Assembly: GCF_900111025.1 (NCBI RefSeq)
Contig: NZ_FOFN01000003.1
Span: 310,001-374,000, forward strand
DNA: 64,000 nucleotides
Direction of reading: 5' to 3'
Source: Hyunsoonleella jejuensis
Lineage (GTDB): Bacteria > Bacteroidota > Bacteroidia > Flavobacteriales > Flavobacteriaceae
Shown here: positions 29,146-38,234 of the stretch, one piece after another
Position numbering within the stretch: the stretch's first letter is position 1
Layout: each line of letters opens with the position of its first letter
Notes under the pieces: generated by a model
Databases searched by the model: none
What the model was told of the DNA's origin: nothing
What the model saw: the letters and a program-made list of their open reading frames with translations, nothing else
Made by a program: the position numbers and the translations under genes

Positions 29146-30216
29146 ATGAGAAGTTTATTAGGTTTAATACTTATTTGTTTTTTGGTTTTAGGTTGTAAAC
29201 AATCGAAGCAAACAAAGCAGATTTCGAATGTGCAATCTGAAGCATTAGAGAAAAATCAACCTATAGTGGTACAATTTATCATTGATGGATTAATGAAAGA
29301 TGCTGCCGAAACAGCTATACAAGCAGGAGCTATAAACTTAAAGTATTTTGCAGAAAACGGGGTAATTGTAGAAGATGCCTATTCTAACAGTCCAATGGGG
29401 CGTGTAAAATTGCCTGATGGTACTGAACCCTGGGGAGGCGCATCACCACCAAATATAGGGATGCATACAGGAACACATGTTTTTGAAACTCAAGACTTAG
29501 ATGATATTTTCTTATCAGCAAGACGAAAAGGCATAAAATCCGTTTATGTAGGTGGGCATACGCTATACGATGTTTTTAAAACACCTGATATTTACTATGC
29601 TGAGATTATGCCAGACCAAAAGGTTGTAGAATTAGGTATTAAACATATTAAAGAAGATGGCGTAAGATTGGTGCGTTTACATTTACAGGAAATTAGAAGT
29701 TTCTGGAAAGGACCGCAAGATAAAACAAATACAGATTCAGCATATATTAAAGCCATTTTAAATGCCGATGTAGAATTAGGAAAACTCGTAGCTTTTTTAA
29801 AGAATGAAAATTTATGGGAAAGGGCATTTTTTATTATTTCTGCAGATCATGGTATGGGCACTTTAACTAAAAGTAATCATCTTCCAGAGCAGTTGTCCTC
29901 ATGGCAGATATACATGAATTTTTACGGTCCAAATGTAAAAAAGGGCGCAACTATTCCTTATGCAGAATCCCCAGATGTGGCATTAATGACTAATCATTTT
30001 ATGGGCTTACCAAAACTAAAAGGGTACACCTCAAAAGTCAATGGCCTAAAACAATTAGGTACAACAGGAATTTTTCTTAAAAATATATTTGAAGGAAAGT
30101 CTAAAAGTTTAAATCACCCACAATGGATTAAAAGGTATCTAGATGAAAATGCGGGGGCTCCAGCTAATGATTATTTACATTACAGAGAGGCGATGTTGAA
30201 GTTTATAAATAATTAA
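29146..30216 (+). CDS. Alkaline-phosphatase-superfamily lipoprotein without sulfatase Cys motif
   Basis: A 356-residue lipoprotein (V-L-G-C, Cys17). It has the metal sites of the alkaline phosphatase superfamily, I-I-D-G-L (Asp47) and S-A-D-H-G-M-G (Asp234/His235), but no C-x-P-S-R motif. At the nucleophile position it has G-A-S-P-P-N-I-G-M-H-T-G, which lines up with the T-F-P-N-x-x-x-x-x-T-G of nucleotide pyrophosphatase/phosphodiesterase (NPP) enzymes, making Ser100 the candidate nucleophile. It is shorter than the sulfatases and lacks their C-terminal subdomain. It could be a phosphatase, a phosphodiesterase or an unconventional sulfatase. Placed between the DUF1961 gene and a rhamnosidase, it probably acts on the same substrate. 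Confidence 0.7.
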   Translation: MRSLLGLILICFLVLGCKQSKQTKQISNVQSEALEKNQPIVVQFIIDGLMKDAAETAIQAGAINLKYFAENGVIVEDAYSNSPMGRVKLPDGTEPWGGASPPNIGMHTGTHVFETQDLDDIFLSARRKGIKSVYVGGHTLYDVFKTPDIYYAEIMPDQKVVELGIKHIKEDGVRLVRLHLQEIRSFWKGPQDKTNTDSAYIKAILNADVELGKLVAFLKNENLWERAFFIISADHGMGTLTKSNHLPEQLSSWQIYMNFYGPNVKKGATIPYAESPDVALMTNHFMGLPKLKGYTSKVNGLKQLGTTGIFLKNIFEGKSKSLNHPQWIKRYLDENAGAPANDYLHYREAMLKFINN

Positions 30217-30264
30217 TTGCAACAAATAAGAAAACTCTTGATTGAGTTGTTAAAGACGTGTAAA

Positions 30265-33141
30265 ATGAATAAATCCATTTTTTTTAAAATAGTTTTAGTT
30301 TTATGTATTGGTTTTTTACTTAATTGTGAGTCTGATAGTGAAAATAAAATAAATCCATCTCATAAATTAACTCAAGATTTATTCTCAGGTTTTCAAAATC
30401 CACCTGCCGAAGCAAGACCTTTTGTACGTTGGTGGTGGAATGGCAACAAAATAAAAAAGGAAGAGTTAGACAGACAATTAGAATCTTTAAAAAGTATTGG
30501 TTTTGGCGGGGTGGAAATAAACCCAATTGCAATGCCAGATGCCACGCCAACCGAAGAAGAATCATTGGTTTGGATGAGCGATGAATGGGTTGACCTTGTG
30601 GTTCATGCTTGCAAAAAAACGAAAGATTTAGGCATGATTGCCGATATGATTGCTGGAACGGGGTGGCCTTTTGGCGGAGAGTTTTTAAAGAAAGATGAAA
30701 CCTGCCAGCGAATGGTTACTGATAATATACCTTATAAAGCAGGAGACGTCATTGAAGTTAATGAAGATTTTTTAATAGATTATTATAAAAATAAATATAA
30801 AAATTACGGTAACGAAAAACGTAACAGCGAACGCACCATATTCAGTCTTTCAGGTGTTTCACTCGTTCCATACCACTGTAGTTCAACCTCTCAAATTATA
30901 GATCTTAAAAAATACCAAGATAATTCTGGAAATATTTCATACATCGTAAATGAAGAAGGCGATTATTTTCTGTCCTATCAATTATTACAGCAAGATTTTA
31001 GAGATGTTACTTTAGGGGCTCCTGGTGGTGCTGGTCCTGTTATAGACCATTATAAAAAAGAAATGACTTTGGCCTATTTAAATAGGATGAAAAAAATTTC
31101 AGAACGCTCAGGGATCCCTTTAAGCGATTTAATCAGAGCTTTGTTTTGTGATAGTATAGAGGTCTCTGGTGCCAATTGGAGTGATGGGTTTTCAGAATTG
31201 TTTTTCAAAACATATGGTTATAAACTTGACCCTTGGATGGCTTTTGTGTTTTACCAAGGTCATCAAGATTATTCGAAAAGTAACTATACTAATAATTTTT
31301 CTGAAGAATTCAAAGATCAAATTAAGCGTGTGCGTTTTGATTATAATAACATGTTAGTTGAAACCTTTTTGGATAATTTCACCAGAACTTATAAAGCATT
31401 CTGTGAAGAAAATGGTATTCTTTGTCGTTATCAAGCTTATGGAACTCCCTTTTTAATGGGCATGTTAGATGGATACATGATTCCTGATATTCCAGAAAGC
31501 AACAACTGGATATATTCTGCGGAAATGAAGGATGATACATGGCAATGGCGACAATCTCATGGCTATATGATTTGGAATTTGTACGCTTCATCAGGAGCGC
31601 ATCTAACGGGTAAAAAAATAACCAGTTGCGAAACTATGACCAATACCAATGGTGTTTTTAGAACCACGTTGGAGGAGATTAAACAGCATGACGACATGAA
31701 TTTCATAACCGGTATCAATCACTCGGTTTTACATGGGTATAATTATTCTCCAAAGGATGCGCCTTTTCCTGGTTGGATTCGCTACGGTGCTTATTTTAGT
31801 GAGCAAAATACATGGTGGAAACATTTGAGTAGTTGGGTAGATTACAACGCCCGTTTGTCTTATGTGTTTCAAAACTCAAAAGCTGAAAAATCTATTGCCA
31901 TCTTAGGGCCAACTTCCGATTTGTGGGGCGATAAAGGTTTGGCAAGAGAGCCGTTTCATTTAGAACCAGAGTATTTGTATAAGTTATGGGAACCTATAAG
32001 TCAGTTAGGGTATTCTTGCGATTATATTAATCAAAATGTATTGGTTAATTCGGAGTTAAACGATGGCGTTTTAACCTATGGAGATATGAATTTTAAACTG
32101 CTGGTGTTAGCCAACTTGGAATCAGTAGATATTAAAGTAGCTAAAAAATTAAAAGATTTTGTGGCTTCTGGTGGAAAGATTGTCGTTATTGATGGGTTAC
32201 CTGATAAATCTCTGGGGTACAGTAATTATCAAGCCAATGACGCCCTTGTTTTAGGAATTATGACTGATATTAAAAATAATTACGCATCATCAATAATAAG
32301 TGTAAAACAACCAAATTCAATTGAGGAATTATTCTCATGGACGGAAGAAGTTTTAAAGAAATCTCAACTCTCACCAGATGTTGAAATTAGTAATCCAAGT
32401 AAAAATATATTTCAAATACATCAATCAACTGATGATGAGGTTATTTATTTCTTTACGAATGTAAATAGGTATGAAACTTCAAACTTTAAAGCTACATTTC
32501 CGGTTCAAAATAAATATCCATACCTCTGGAATCCGGAAACTGGTGAGCGAAAACCTTATTTTTTTGAGGAATTATCTAATAAATTAGACATTACTTTAGA
32601 ACCGCTTCAATCTTTATTAATAGTTTTTGAAAATGAAAAACCTGCAGTGAAAACTGAAAACGCAAAAGTTCAATTAAGGGATTCCAAAATAATAAAAACG
32701 AATTGGACTGTAGTTGGAAAAAGGGTTGATAATGAGAATTTCACTTGGAATATGAATGAATTACTAGATTTTGGGGCATCAAAAAATCCAATTCAAAACA
32801 CCTTTGCCGGAGATATTATCTATAAAACTAAAATTATTATTGAAGAAGGTTTTACTCACTTGGATTTAGGCGACGTAAACGAAGGTATTACAGAATTGTA
32901 TATAAACGGTAAAAAAGTAGGCAAGCGCTGGTATGGTAAAGCAATTTATCCATTAATTGATGTTTTAGAAGAAGGCGAAAACGAAATTGAAATTCGCTAC
33001 ACTACGGTATTAGCAAACTACTGCATGAATCTAAATGTTCCTGCGGTAAATAGGTGGACCAAAGGTTATAGAAAAAATGGAAAGGTTGCAATTGGATTAG
33101 AAGGACCAATAAAACTATTAAATTATCAAAAAACAGAATAA
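30265..33141 (+). CDS. GH106-type alpha-L-rhamnosidase (lipoprotein)
   Basis: The ATG at 30265 gives a 958-residue protein with a lipoprotein signal (F-L-L-N-C, Cys20); an in-frame TTG 48 bases upstream would spoil the signal, so I reject it. The mature N-terminus carries the GH106 signature F-Q-N-P-P-A-E-A-R-P-F-V-R-W-W-W-N-G-N, followed by D-R-Q-L-E-S-L-K-S-I-G-F-G-G-V-E-I and a G-T-G-W-P-F-G-G loop. The C-terminus (about 820-950) is a sugar-binding beta-sandwich with H-L-D-L-G-D-V-N-E and L-Y-I-N-G-K-K-V-G. It is a distant paralog of the gene at 7380. Expected to release rhamnose from desulfated oligomers. Confidence 0.87.
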   Translation: MNKSIFFKIVLVLCIGFLLNCESDSENKINPSHKLTQDLFSGFQNPPAEARPFVRWWWNGNKIKKEELDRQLESLKSIGFGGVEINPIAMPDATPTEEESLVWMSDEWVDLVVHACKKTKDLGMIADMIAGTGWPFGGEFLKKDETCQRMVTDNIPYKAGDVIEVNEDFLIDYYKNKYKNYGNEKRNSERTIFSLSGVSLVPYHCSSTSQIIDLKKYQDNSGNISYIVNEEGDYFLSYQLLQQDFRDVTLGAPGGAGPVIDHYKKEMTLAYLNRMKKISERSGIPLSDLIRALFCDSIEVSGANWSDGFSELFFKTYGYKLDPWMAFVFYQGHQDYSKSNYTNNFSEEFKDQIKRVRFDYNNMLVETFLDNFTRTYKAFCEENGILCRYQAYGTPFLMGMLDGYMIPDIPESNNWIYSAEMKDDTWQWRQSHGYMIWNLYASSGAHLTGKKITSCETMTNTNGVFRTTLEEIKQHDDMNFITGINHSVLHGYNYSPKDAPFPGWIRYGAYFSEQNTWWKHLSSWVDYNARLSYVFQNSKAEKSIAILGPTSDLWGDKGLAREPFHLEPEYLYKLWEPISQLGYSCDYINQNVLVNSELNDGVLTYGDMNFKLLVLANLESVDIKVAKKLKDFVASGGKIVVIDGLPDKSLGYSNYQANDALVLGIMTDIKNNYASSIISVKQPNSIEELFSWTEEVLKKSQLSPDVEISNPSKNIFQIHQSTDDEVIYFFTNVNRYETSNFKATFPVQNKYPYLWNPETGERKPYFFEELSNKLDITLEPLQSLLIVFENEKPAVKTENAKVQLRDSKIIKTNWTVVGKRVDNENFTWNMNELLDFGASKNPIQNTFAGDIIYKTKIIIEEGFTHLDLGDVNEGITELYINGKKVGKRWYGKAIYPLIDVLEEGENEIEIRYTTVLANYCMNLNVPAVNRWTKGYRKNGKVAIGLEGPIKLLNYQKTE

Positions 33142-33164
33142 AACATTAATTAATAAATAGAGGT

Positions 33165-35663
33165 ATGCTAGTGCAACAAGTAAGAATAACAAGGGTAATA
33201 TTGATGCTATTGTTTTTAACGCAGTTTAATTTATGGTCTCAAAAGCAAGAACGCCCCTTTATTTTAGTGACATCACAGGAGCGTCAACAAATTCTTAATA
33301 AAATAGAAACCCTAGACTGGGCAAATGAAATTTATACCAATTTGTTGCACAAAACCGATGAGCAGGTTAATAAGTTTTATAAAAATCCTGAAGCTTATAT
33401 TAAACAATTACCATTTAATTGGACAGAACAGGAGAATACCATGTTTCCTCCATTTTATAAAACGGTTCATGTTGTAAATGGCGTAAATGAAAATCTAGAT
33501 AATGCCACAGCTGAAGAATGGAAACCCGCAGAACTTTTAATTGAGAACTTGCAGTTAGCTTTAGATTGTGGTATGATGTATTACTTTACTCAAGATGAAA
33601 AATACGCCCAAGTTGCAAGTAGTATTTTGTATACTTTTATAAAATCCGTGCAACAATTAGAAGTTTCAGAATGGACTGGAAGAGGAGGTTGGTTATTTCC
33701 CCGTGATGGGTTTCGAGAAGTACGAGTAATAGGCTATAGATTGCCATTGATTTATGATTTTATTTATCCATACATCAAAAAAGGAGGAGTGTCTTTTGAT
33801 ATTATTAAAAATAAAGGAGTGAACTTTCCTTTTAAAGAAGCGCAGAATGTATTTAAAGCCTATGCAAATATTACTGTAAATTACGGCCAAACAGGTTCTA
33901 ACCATTGTGTACTGGAGGCGCCAAATTTGGTGTATAATGCGTTAGCTTTAGACAATCTTAAAGAACGTGAACAATGGTTGTCTTATTTTCTAACAGAAAA
34001 CACAAGTAATCAAGACGCATTACCCAAAATGTACAAAAATTACAAAAATAAAGGTGATATTTGGCCAGAAACTTCTCAATATTTAAATCATTCTACATCT
34101 ATTTTGGCGGAGTTAATGTTGGTGGTAAACAGATATAATCCAGCATTAAAATTAGGGGCAAGGTATCCAAATGTTTTACATGCTTTACCTAAATTGGATT
34201 ACTTTGTTTATCCCAATAACGAGATTGTGCGTTGGGGAGATGGACACAGGCGTGCTCACGCCCCTTATCAGGCTTATGAAAATGCCTTTGTATTGTCAAA
34301 AATGGATAGTTTAACTGAATTACAAGATAAATTCGCACCACTTATCAGTAGGGCTATTCGTAAAGGAAAATATCAGCGAAAAAGTATGGAAGCTTTATTA
34401 TGGTATGAAGCTGATTTTAAAGATGTACCAGCTACTATTAATTTACCTAGAACGGACAAGGTATATCATGCCGGTATCATAATGCAACGTAATTTAAGTA
34501 GTACCAATAATCCTAAAGATGGCCTAATGTGTTTTGTAGGAGGGGCACATATGGTACATGGGCATGCTGAGGGCATGAATATTGAATTATATGGAGAAGG
34601 ACAAGTGTTGGGTGTAGACCACGGAAGAAAAAATTATGGACAAGATTTACACGAAAATTATTCCAGGATTTTTGCAGCTCACAATACGGTAATTGTTAAT
34701 GGTAGTTCACAAGGTAAAGGTGGATGGGTTAATTTGGGAATTAATAAAGTAATGCCCATTGCCATGGAACCAGAAGTTGGAAAAGTAGCGGTATCTCCAT
34801 ACCATTCTTTTAGTTTAACCAGTTTTGTGGATGATAAAGGTGATAAAGCTGAAGCTATACAAGAGCGTACTTTAGCCTTAATTAGAACTTCTCCAACCAC
34901 AGGCTATTATTTAGATGTATTTCGATCAAAATCTAAACTTCCAAATGAATATCATGATTATTTATATCATAATATAGGTGACGAACTCACTTTTGAAAAT
35001 AAAGATTTAGACTTGCAAAAAACACCAAATAGATATTCAGCGAATGCGAACGCGCCATGGAAACGAAACAAACTTTACAGGCATCCAGGGTGGCATTTTT
35101 TTGAAGATGTAAATACATCAAAACCTTATGCGAATGATGTAAAAGCCACATTTCACACCAAAAAATTAAAGCAAGGTCATATTTTTATGCAACTCCATAT
35201 TCCAGGATTTGAAAATAGAACGTTTACAAAGGTAAATGCGCCCATTACTTTTGAAGCGCCAAAGCCCTATGATAATTTACCAACCCCAACATTAGTAATT
35301 CGAAATAAGGGTGAAGCGTGGAAAAACCCCTTTGTTGTGGTTTTTGAACCTTTTAATGAAAAGGAAGAGCCATCCATTAAATCAGTTTCTAAAATTGAGC
35401 AAGACGGAATTTATAAAGGATTGAAAATTGAAAGTAATTTAGCTTCTAAATATTTAGTGCAATATGTCATTACGCAATCAAAAGGAGAGGAGTTTAAAAG
35501 TGATGTGTTAGATATCTATTTTAAAGGCACTTTTGCAGTGATAACTTTAGATGGAAATAAGGAATTATTGAGTGTTTATGTAGGAGATGGAGAAAAATTA
35601 CAACTTAGAGAAGAAGAGATAAATTTAGATACTTCAACGTCATATTATAAAGAATTCAAATAA
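33165..35663 (+). CDS. Heparinase II/III-type polysaccharide lyase, PL37-like
   Basis: An 832-residue exported protein with a signal peptide ending near N-L-W-S-Q. An (alpha/alpha) toroid covers about residues 30-400 and a beta-sandwich of the heparinase II/III C-terminal type covers 420-830 (H-M-V-H-G-H-A-E-G-M-N-I, then V-D-H-G-R-K-N-Y). Candidate catalytic residues are His247 in G-S-N-H-C-V and the Tyr/His of S-Q-Y-L-N-H-S. The size and layout fit family PL37, which I recall includes ulvan lyases from marine flavobacteria. It would cleave next to uronic acids, giving unsaturated oligosaccharides for the rhamnosidases and sulfatases. The start at 33165 is 23 bases after the previous stop, with the GH43-like gene 7 bases downstream. 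Confidence 0.75.
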   Translation: MLVQQVRITRVILMLLFLTQFNLWSQKQERPFILVTSQERQQILNKIETLDWANEIYTNLLHKTDEQVNKFYKNPEAYIKQLPFNWTEQENTMFPPFYKTVHVVNGVNENLDNATAEEWKPAELLIENLQLALDCGMMYYFTQDEKYAQVASSILYTFIKSVQQLEVSEWTGRGGWLFPRDGFREVRVIGYRLPLIYDFIYPYIKKGGVSFDIIKNKGVNFPFKEAQNVFKAYANITVNYGQTGSNHCVLEAPNLVYNALALDNLKEREQWLSYFLTENTSNQDALPKMYKNYKNKGDIWPETSQYLNHSTSILAELMLVVNRYNPALKLGARYPNVLHALPKLDYFVYPNNEIVRWGDGHRRAHAPYQAYENAFVLSKMDSLTELQDKFAPLISRAIRKGKYQRKSMEALLWYEADFKDVPATINLPRTDKVYHAGIIMQRNLSSTNNPKDGLMCFVGGAHMVHGHAEGMNIELYGEGQVLGVDHGRKNYGQDLHENYSRIFAAHNTVIVNGSSQGKGGWVNLGINKVMPIAMEPEVGKVAVSPYHSFSLTSFVDDKGDKAEAIQERTLALIRTSPTTGYYLDVFRSKSKLPNEYHDYLYHNIGDELTFENKDLDLQKTPNRYSANANAPWKRNKLYRHPGWHFFEDVNTSKPYANDVKATFHTKKLKQGHIFMQLHIPGFENRTFTKVNAPITFEAPKPYDNLPTPTLVIRNKGEAWKNPFVVVFEPFNEKEEPSIKSVSKIEQDGIYKGLKIESNLASKYLVQYVITQSKGEEFKSDVLDIYFKGTFAVITLDGNKELLSVYVGDGEKLQLREEEINLDTSTSYYKEFK

Positions 35664-35670
35664 ATAACTT

Positions 35671-37077
35671 ATGAATAACATGGTAAAGTATGTAAAGGTA
35701 TTGTTTTCAGTATCATTTTTTTTTCATGTGCTTTCGTGTAAAAGTACGCCATCTGGTTCTAAAACTATATCTGTAATAAATACTCCACAAAAACCTTCTA
35801 AAGAGGGAAATCCTTTAGTGTATGATGTTGGAATGGCAGACCCTCACATTAAAATATTTAACAATAAAGCCTATTTGTATGCAACAAGAGATGAAGATAA
35901 AACGGCTAAAAAATTTGTTATGCCAGATTGGAAAATATGGTCTTCAGAGGATTTAATTCATTGGAAATTAGAAACTACAATACTTCCTACGGATACCTAT
36001 ATGGGAGAATCAAAGAGTTGTTGGGCTACGGATGCAGCATATAAAAATGGCAGTTATTATTTCTATTTTTCAAATGGAAACATTGACACGGGCGTTATGA
36101 TAGGAGATTCACCTATTGGCCCATTTAAAGATGCATTGGGTAAGCCTTTATTACCTAAGGATTTAACAAAAATTAAAGAATATGACCCTACTGTAATAAT
36201 TGACGATGATACCACCAAAACACCATATATTGCATTTGGACATTACAGGAGAAATGACCCTGATTATTATTATATGATTGCTAAGTTGGGTGAGGATATG
36301 GTTTCTTTAGCTGAATATCCAAAAGAAATTATAATTAACGGAAATGGAAAGGTATTAGGTGGAAACGATAAGCCAAATATTCATAAGAAAAATGGATTAT
36401 ATTATCTTTCCGCGGGTTCTCATTACGCAACTTCAAAAAATATTTATGGTCCTTATACAAGGGTAGGGAACTCAGGATACGATAATAAATATGGATTGTC
36501 GGGTAAGGCACACGGTAATTATTTTGATTGGAATAACCAGAGTTTTCACACGTGGTGCCATTTTCATTTAGGTAAAGATATTGCTAGATACCGTGAATCT
36601 TACATCTCTTATTTACATTATAAGGATAATGGTGAAATGGTAACAGATGTAGATTTTTTAGACAAGCATTTTGCTTTTGGTGTGGGGCAGTATGATGCCA
36701 ATTGGAATAAAATTGAAGCCGAATGGTATATGAAAGCCGAAGGGCTTGATAAAAGAGAAAGTTTCAACGGGGGTTTCGAAATACAAAACAATAGTAATGT
36801 CGGGGGATTATATTTTCCTAATGTATATAATTTAGAGTCAAAAAAAACAATAACATTTAACGCTTCAGTTAAAAGCAACACAACCATAGAAGTAAGAGCA
36901 AATAATAGCAACGGGCCCTTATTAGGAAGTTGCAAGCTTTTTAAAACAAGTAGTTTTAAAACCTATCAATTATTTACGTGTAATCTTGCAAATACAAAAG
37001 GTATAAAAAATGTGTATTTAAAATTTATTTGTGATGGCGAGGATAGTGTTCATTTAGATTGGTTGTCTCTTAAATAA
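35671..37077 (+). CDS. GH43-like five-bladed propeller enzyme with C-terminal CBM6-like module
   Basis: A 468-residue lipoprotein (H-V-L-S-C, Cys23). The propeller part shows the GH43 base in G-M-A-D-P-H-I (Asp57) and the pKa-modulating Asp172 in K-E-Y-D-P-T-V. Where the family normally has Glu in E-G-P-H-(I/L) as general acid, this protein has N-D-K-P-N-I-H-K-K (Asp233), followed by the usual G-L-Y-Y-L-S-A-G. A beta-sandwich like CBM6 occupies about residues 345-468 (E-A-E-W-Y-M-K-A-E-G start; V-H-L-D-W-L-S-L-K end). GH43 enzymes cut xylose or arabinose linkages; xylose substitution of ulvan offers a possible substrate. The acid replacement makes the activity uncertain. Confidence 0.78.
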   Translation: MNNMVKYVKVLFSVSFFFHVLSCKSTPSGSKTISVINTPQKPSKEGNPLVYDVGMADPHIKIFNNKAYLYATRDEDKTAKKFVMPDWKIWSSEDLIHWKLETTILPTDTYMGESKSCWATDAAYKNGSYYFYFSNGNIDTGVMIGDSPIGPFKDALGKPLLPKDLTKIKEYDPTVIIDDDTTKTPYIAFGHYRRNDPDYYYMIAKLGEDMVSLAEYPKEIIINGNGKVLGGNDKPNIHKKNGLYYLSAGSHYATSKNIYGPYTRVGNSGYDNKYGLSGKAHGNYFDWNNQSFHTWCHFHLGKDIARYRESYISYLHYKDNGEMVTDVDFLDKHFAFGVGQYDANWNKIEAEWYMKAEGLDKRESFNGGFEIQNNSNVGGLYFPNVYNLESKKTITFNASVKSNTTIEVRANNSNGPLLGSCKLFKTSSFKTYQLFTCNLANTKGIKNVYLKFICDGEDSVHLDWLSLK

Positions 37078-37094
37078 AATTATTGTTCAAGAAT

Positions 37095-38234
37095 ATGGGT
37101 TTTAATAAGTGTTTTGTTGTAATTATAGTTTTAGGTCTGTTATTTAGTTGTCAAACTAAGGAAGACTATACGTTACTATTTGTAGGTAGTTTTACCAATA
37201 AAAGACCAGGAGAAGGTATTCATGTTTATGAGTTTAATAATGAAACTGGGGAAAGTAAATTAAAACATACAATAAATAATATCACCAATACGTCATTTTT
37301 AAAAATCTCTCCGAATGGAGAATATCTGTATTCCGTAGTAGAGAGCCAAATGGATTACCACGGTAAAATAGCTGCTTTTAAAGTGGATTCAATAAATAAA
37401 AGACTAGATTTAATAAATATGCAAGATTGCGGAGGAAGAAACCCAGCGCATATTGAAATTGATAAAACTGGCACCTACTTGATAAATTCAAACTATACCG
37501 ATCCAAGTTTAAGCGTTTTTAAAATCAATGCAAATGGAAGTCTAAATCCGTGCAATCAACTTTTAAAATTTAAGGATAGTAGTATTATCGCAAGCCGCCA
37601 GAAAGATGCCCATATTCATTCCTCAAATATGTCTCCAGACAATAAATTTTTATTTGCTCATGATCTTGGTGCAGATAAAATAAGAGGATTCCGTATAGAT
37701 ATTACTACTCAGGATACCGTACTTCAAGATGAAAAACAAATTAAAATGAAACCAGGAAGTGGACCAAGGCACTTTGTATTTCATCCTGATGGAACATTTG
37801 GATACAGTATTTCTGAACTAAGCGGTAAAATTACGGCATTTGAGTATAAAAATGGAAACCTGATTTTTATTCAAGACTATTCATCTTATGAGCAAAAACA
37901 AGATATTTATAGAGCGGCAGACATTCATATTTCTCCTGATGGAAAATTTTTATACGCTTCAAATCGTGGTCCAGAAGAAGATAGCATTTCGATTTTTTCT
38001 ATAAACCAGGATGATGGTACTCTAAAGTTGGTTGGTCATCAATCTACGTTTGGCAAACACCCTAGAAATTTTGCTATATCCCCATTGGGTAACTTTATAC
38101 TAGTTGCTAATCAATTTTCAAATAAGATTGTTGTTTTTAAAAGGGAAATTAAAACAGGTAAACTTAAAAAATTACCATATGATATTATGGTGGAAAGTCC
38201 GTCAAGTATTCAAATGAGAGCTTATATCAAATAA
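37095..38234 (+). CDS. Lactonase-family beta-propeller lipoprotein
   Basis: The first ATG in frame is at 37095; a TTG 12 bases earlier is possible but less likely. The 379-residue product has a lipoprotein signal (L-L-F-S-C) and a seven-bladed beta-propeller of the 6-phosphogluconolactonase type (PF10282-like): repeated I-S-P-D/N-G-x-x-L-Y motifs, G-P-R-H-F-V-F-H-P-D-G and H-P-R-N-F-A-I-S-P-L-G. Export argues against a role in the pentose phosphate pathway; it may open a sugar lactone made outside the cytoplasm or simply bind sugar. It closes the degradative operon, and its stop codon directly abuts the stop codon of the convergent regulator gene. Confidence 0.82.
   Translation: MGFNKCFVVIIVLGLLFSCQTKEDYTLLFVGSFTNKRPGEGIHVYEFNNETGESKLKHTINNITNTSFLKISPNGEYLYSVVESQMDYHGKIAAFKVDSINKRLDLINMQDCGGRNPAHIEIDKTGTYLINSNYTDPSLSVFKINANGSLNPCNQLLKFKDSSIIASRQKDAHIHSSNMSPDNKFLFAHDLGADKIRGFRIDITTQDTVLQDEKQIKMKPGSGPRHFVFHPDGTFGYSISELSGKITAFEYKNGNLIFIQDYSSYEQKQDIYRAADIHISPDGKFLYASNRGPEEDSISIFSINQDDGTLKLVGHQSTFGKHPRNFAISPLGNFILVANQFSNKIVVFKREIKTGKLKKLPYDIMVESPSSIQMRAYIK

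Noticed and set aside
30217-30264. TTG start for the second GH106-type gene
   Set aside because: It directly abuts the previous stop but puts 16 charged residues before a proper lipoprotein signal that begins at the ATG at 30265.
1-38234. SusC/SusD pair expected for a PUL
   Set aside because: No TonB-dependent receptor barrel or SusD-like lipoprotein can be recognised in the window; they probably lie to the left of it.
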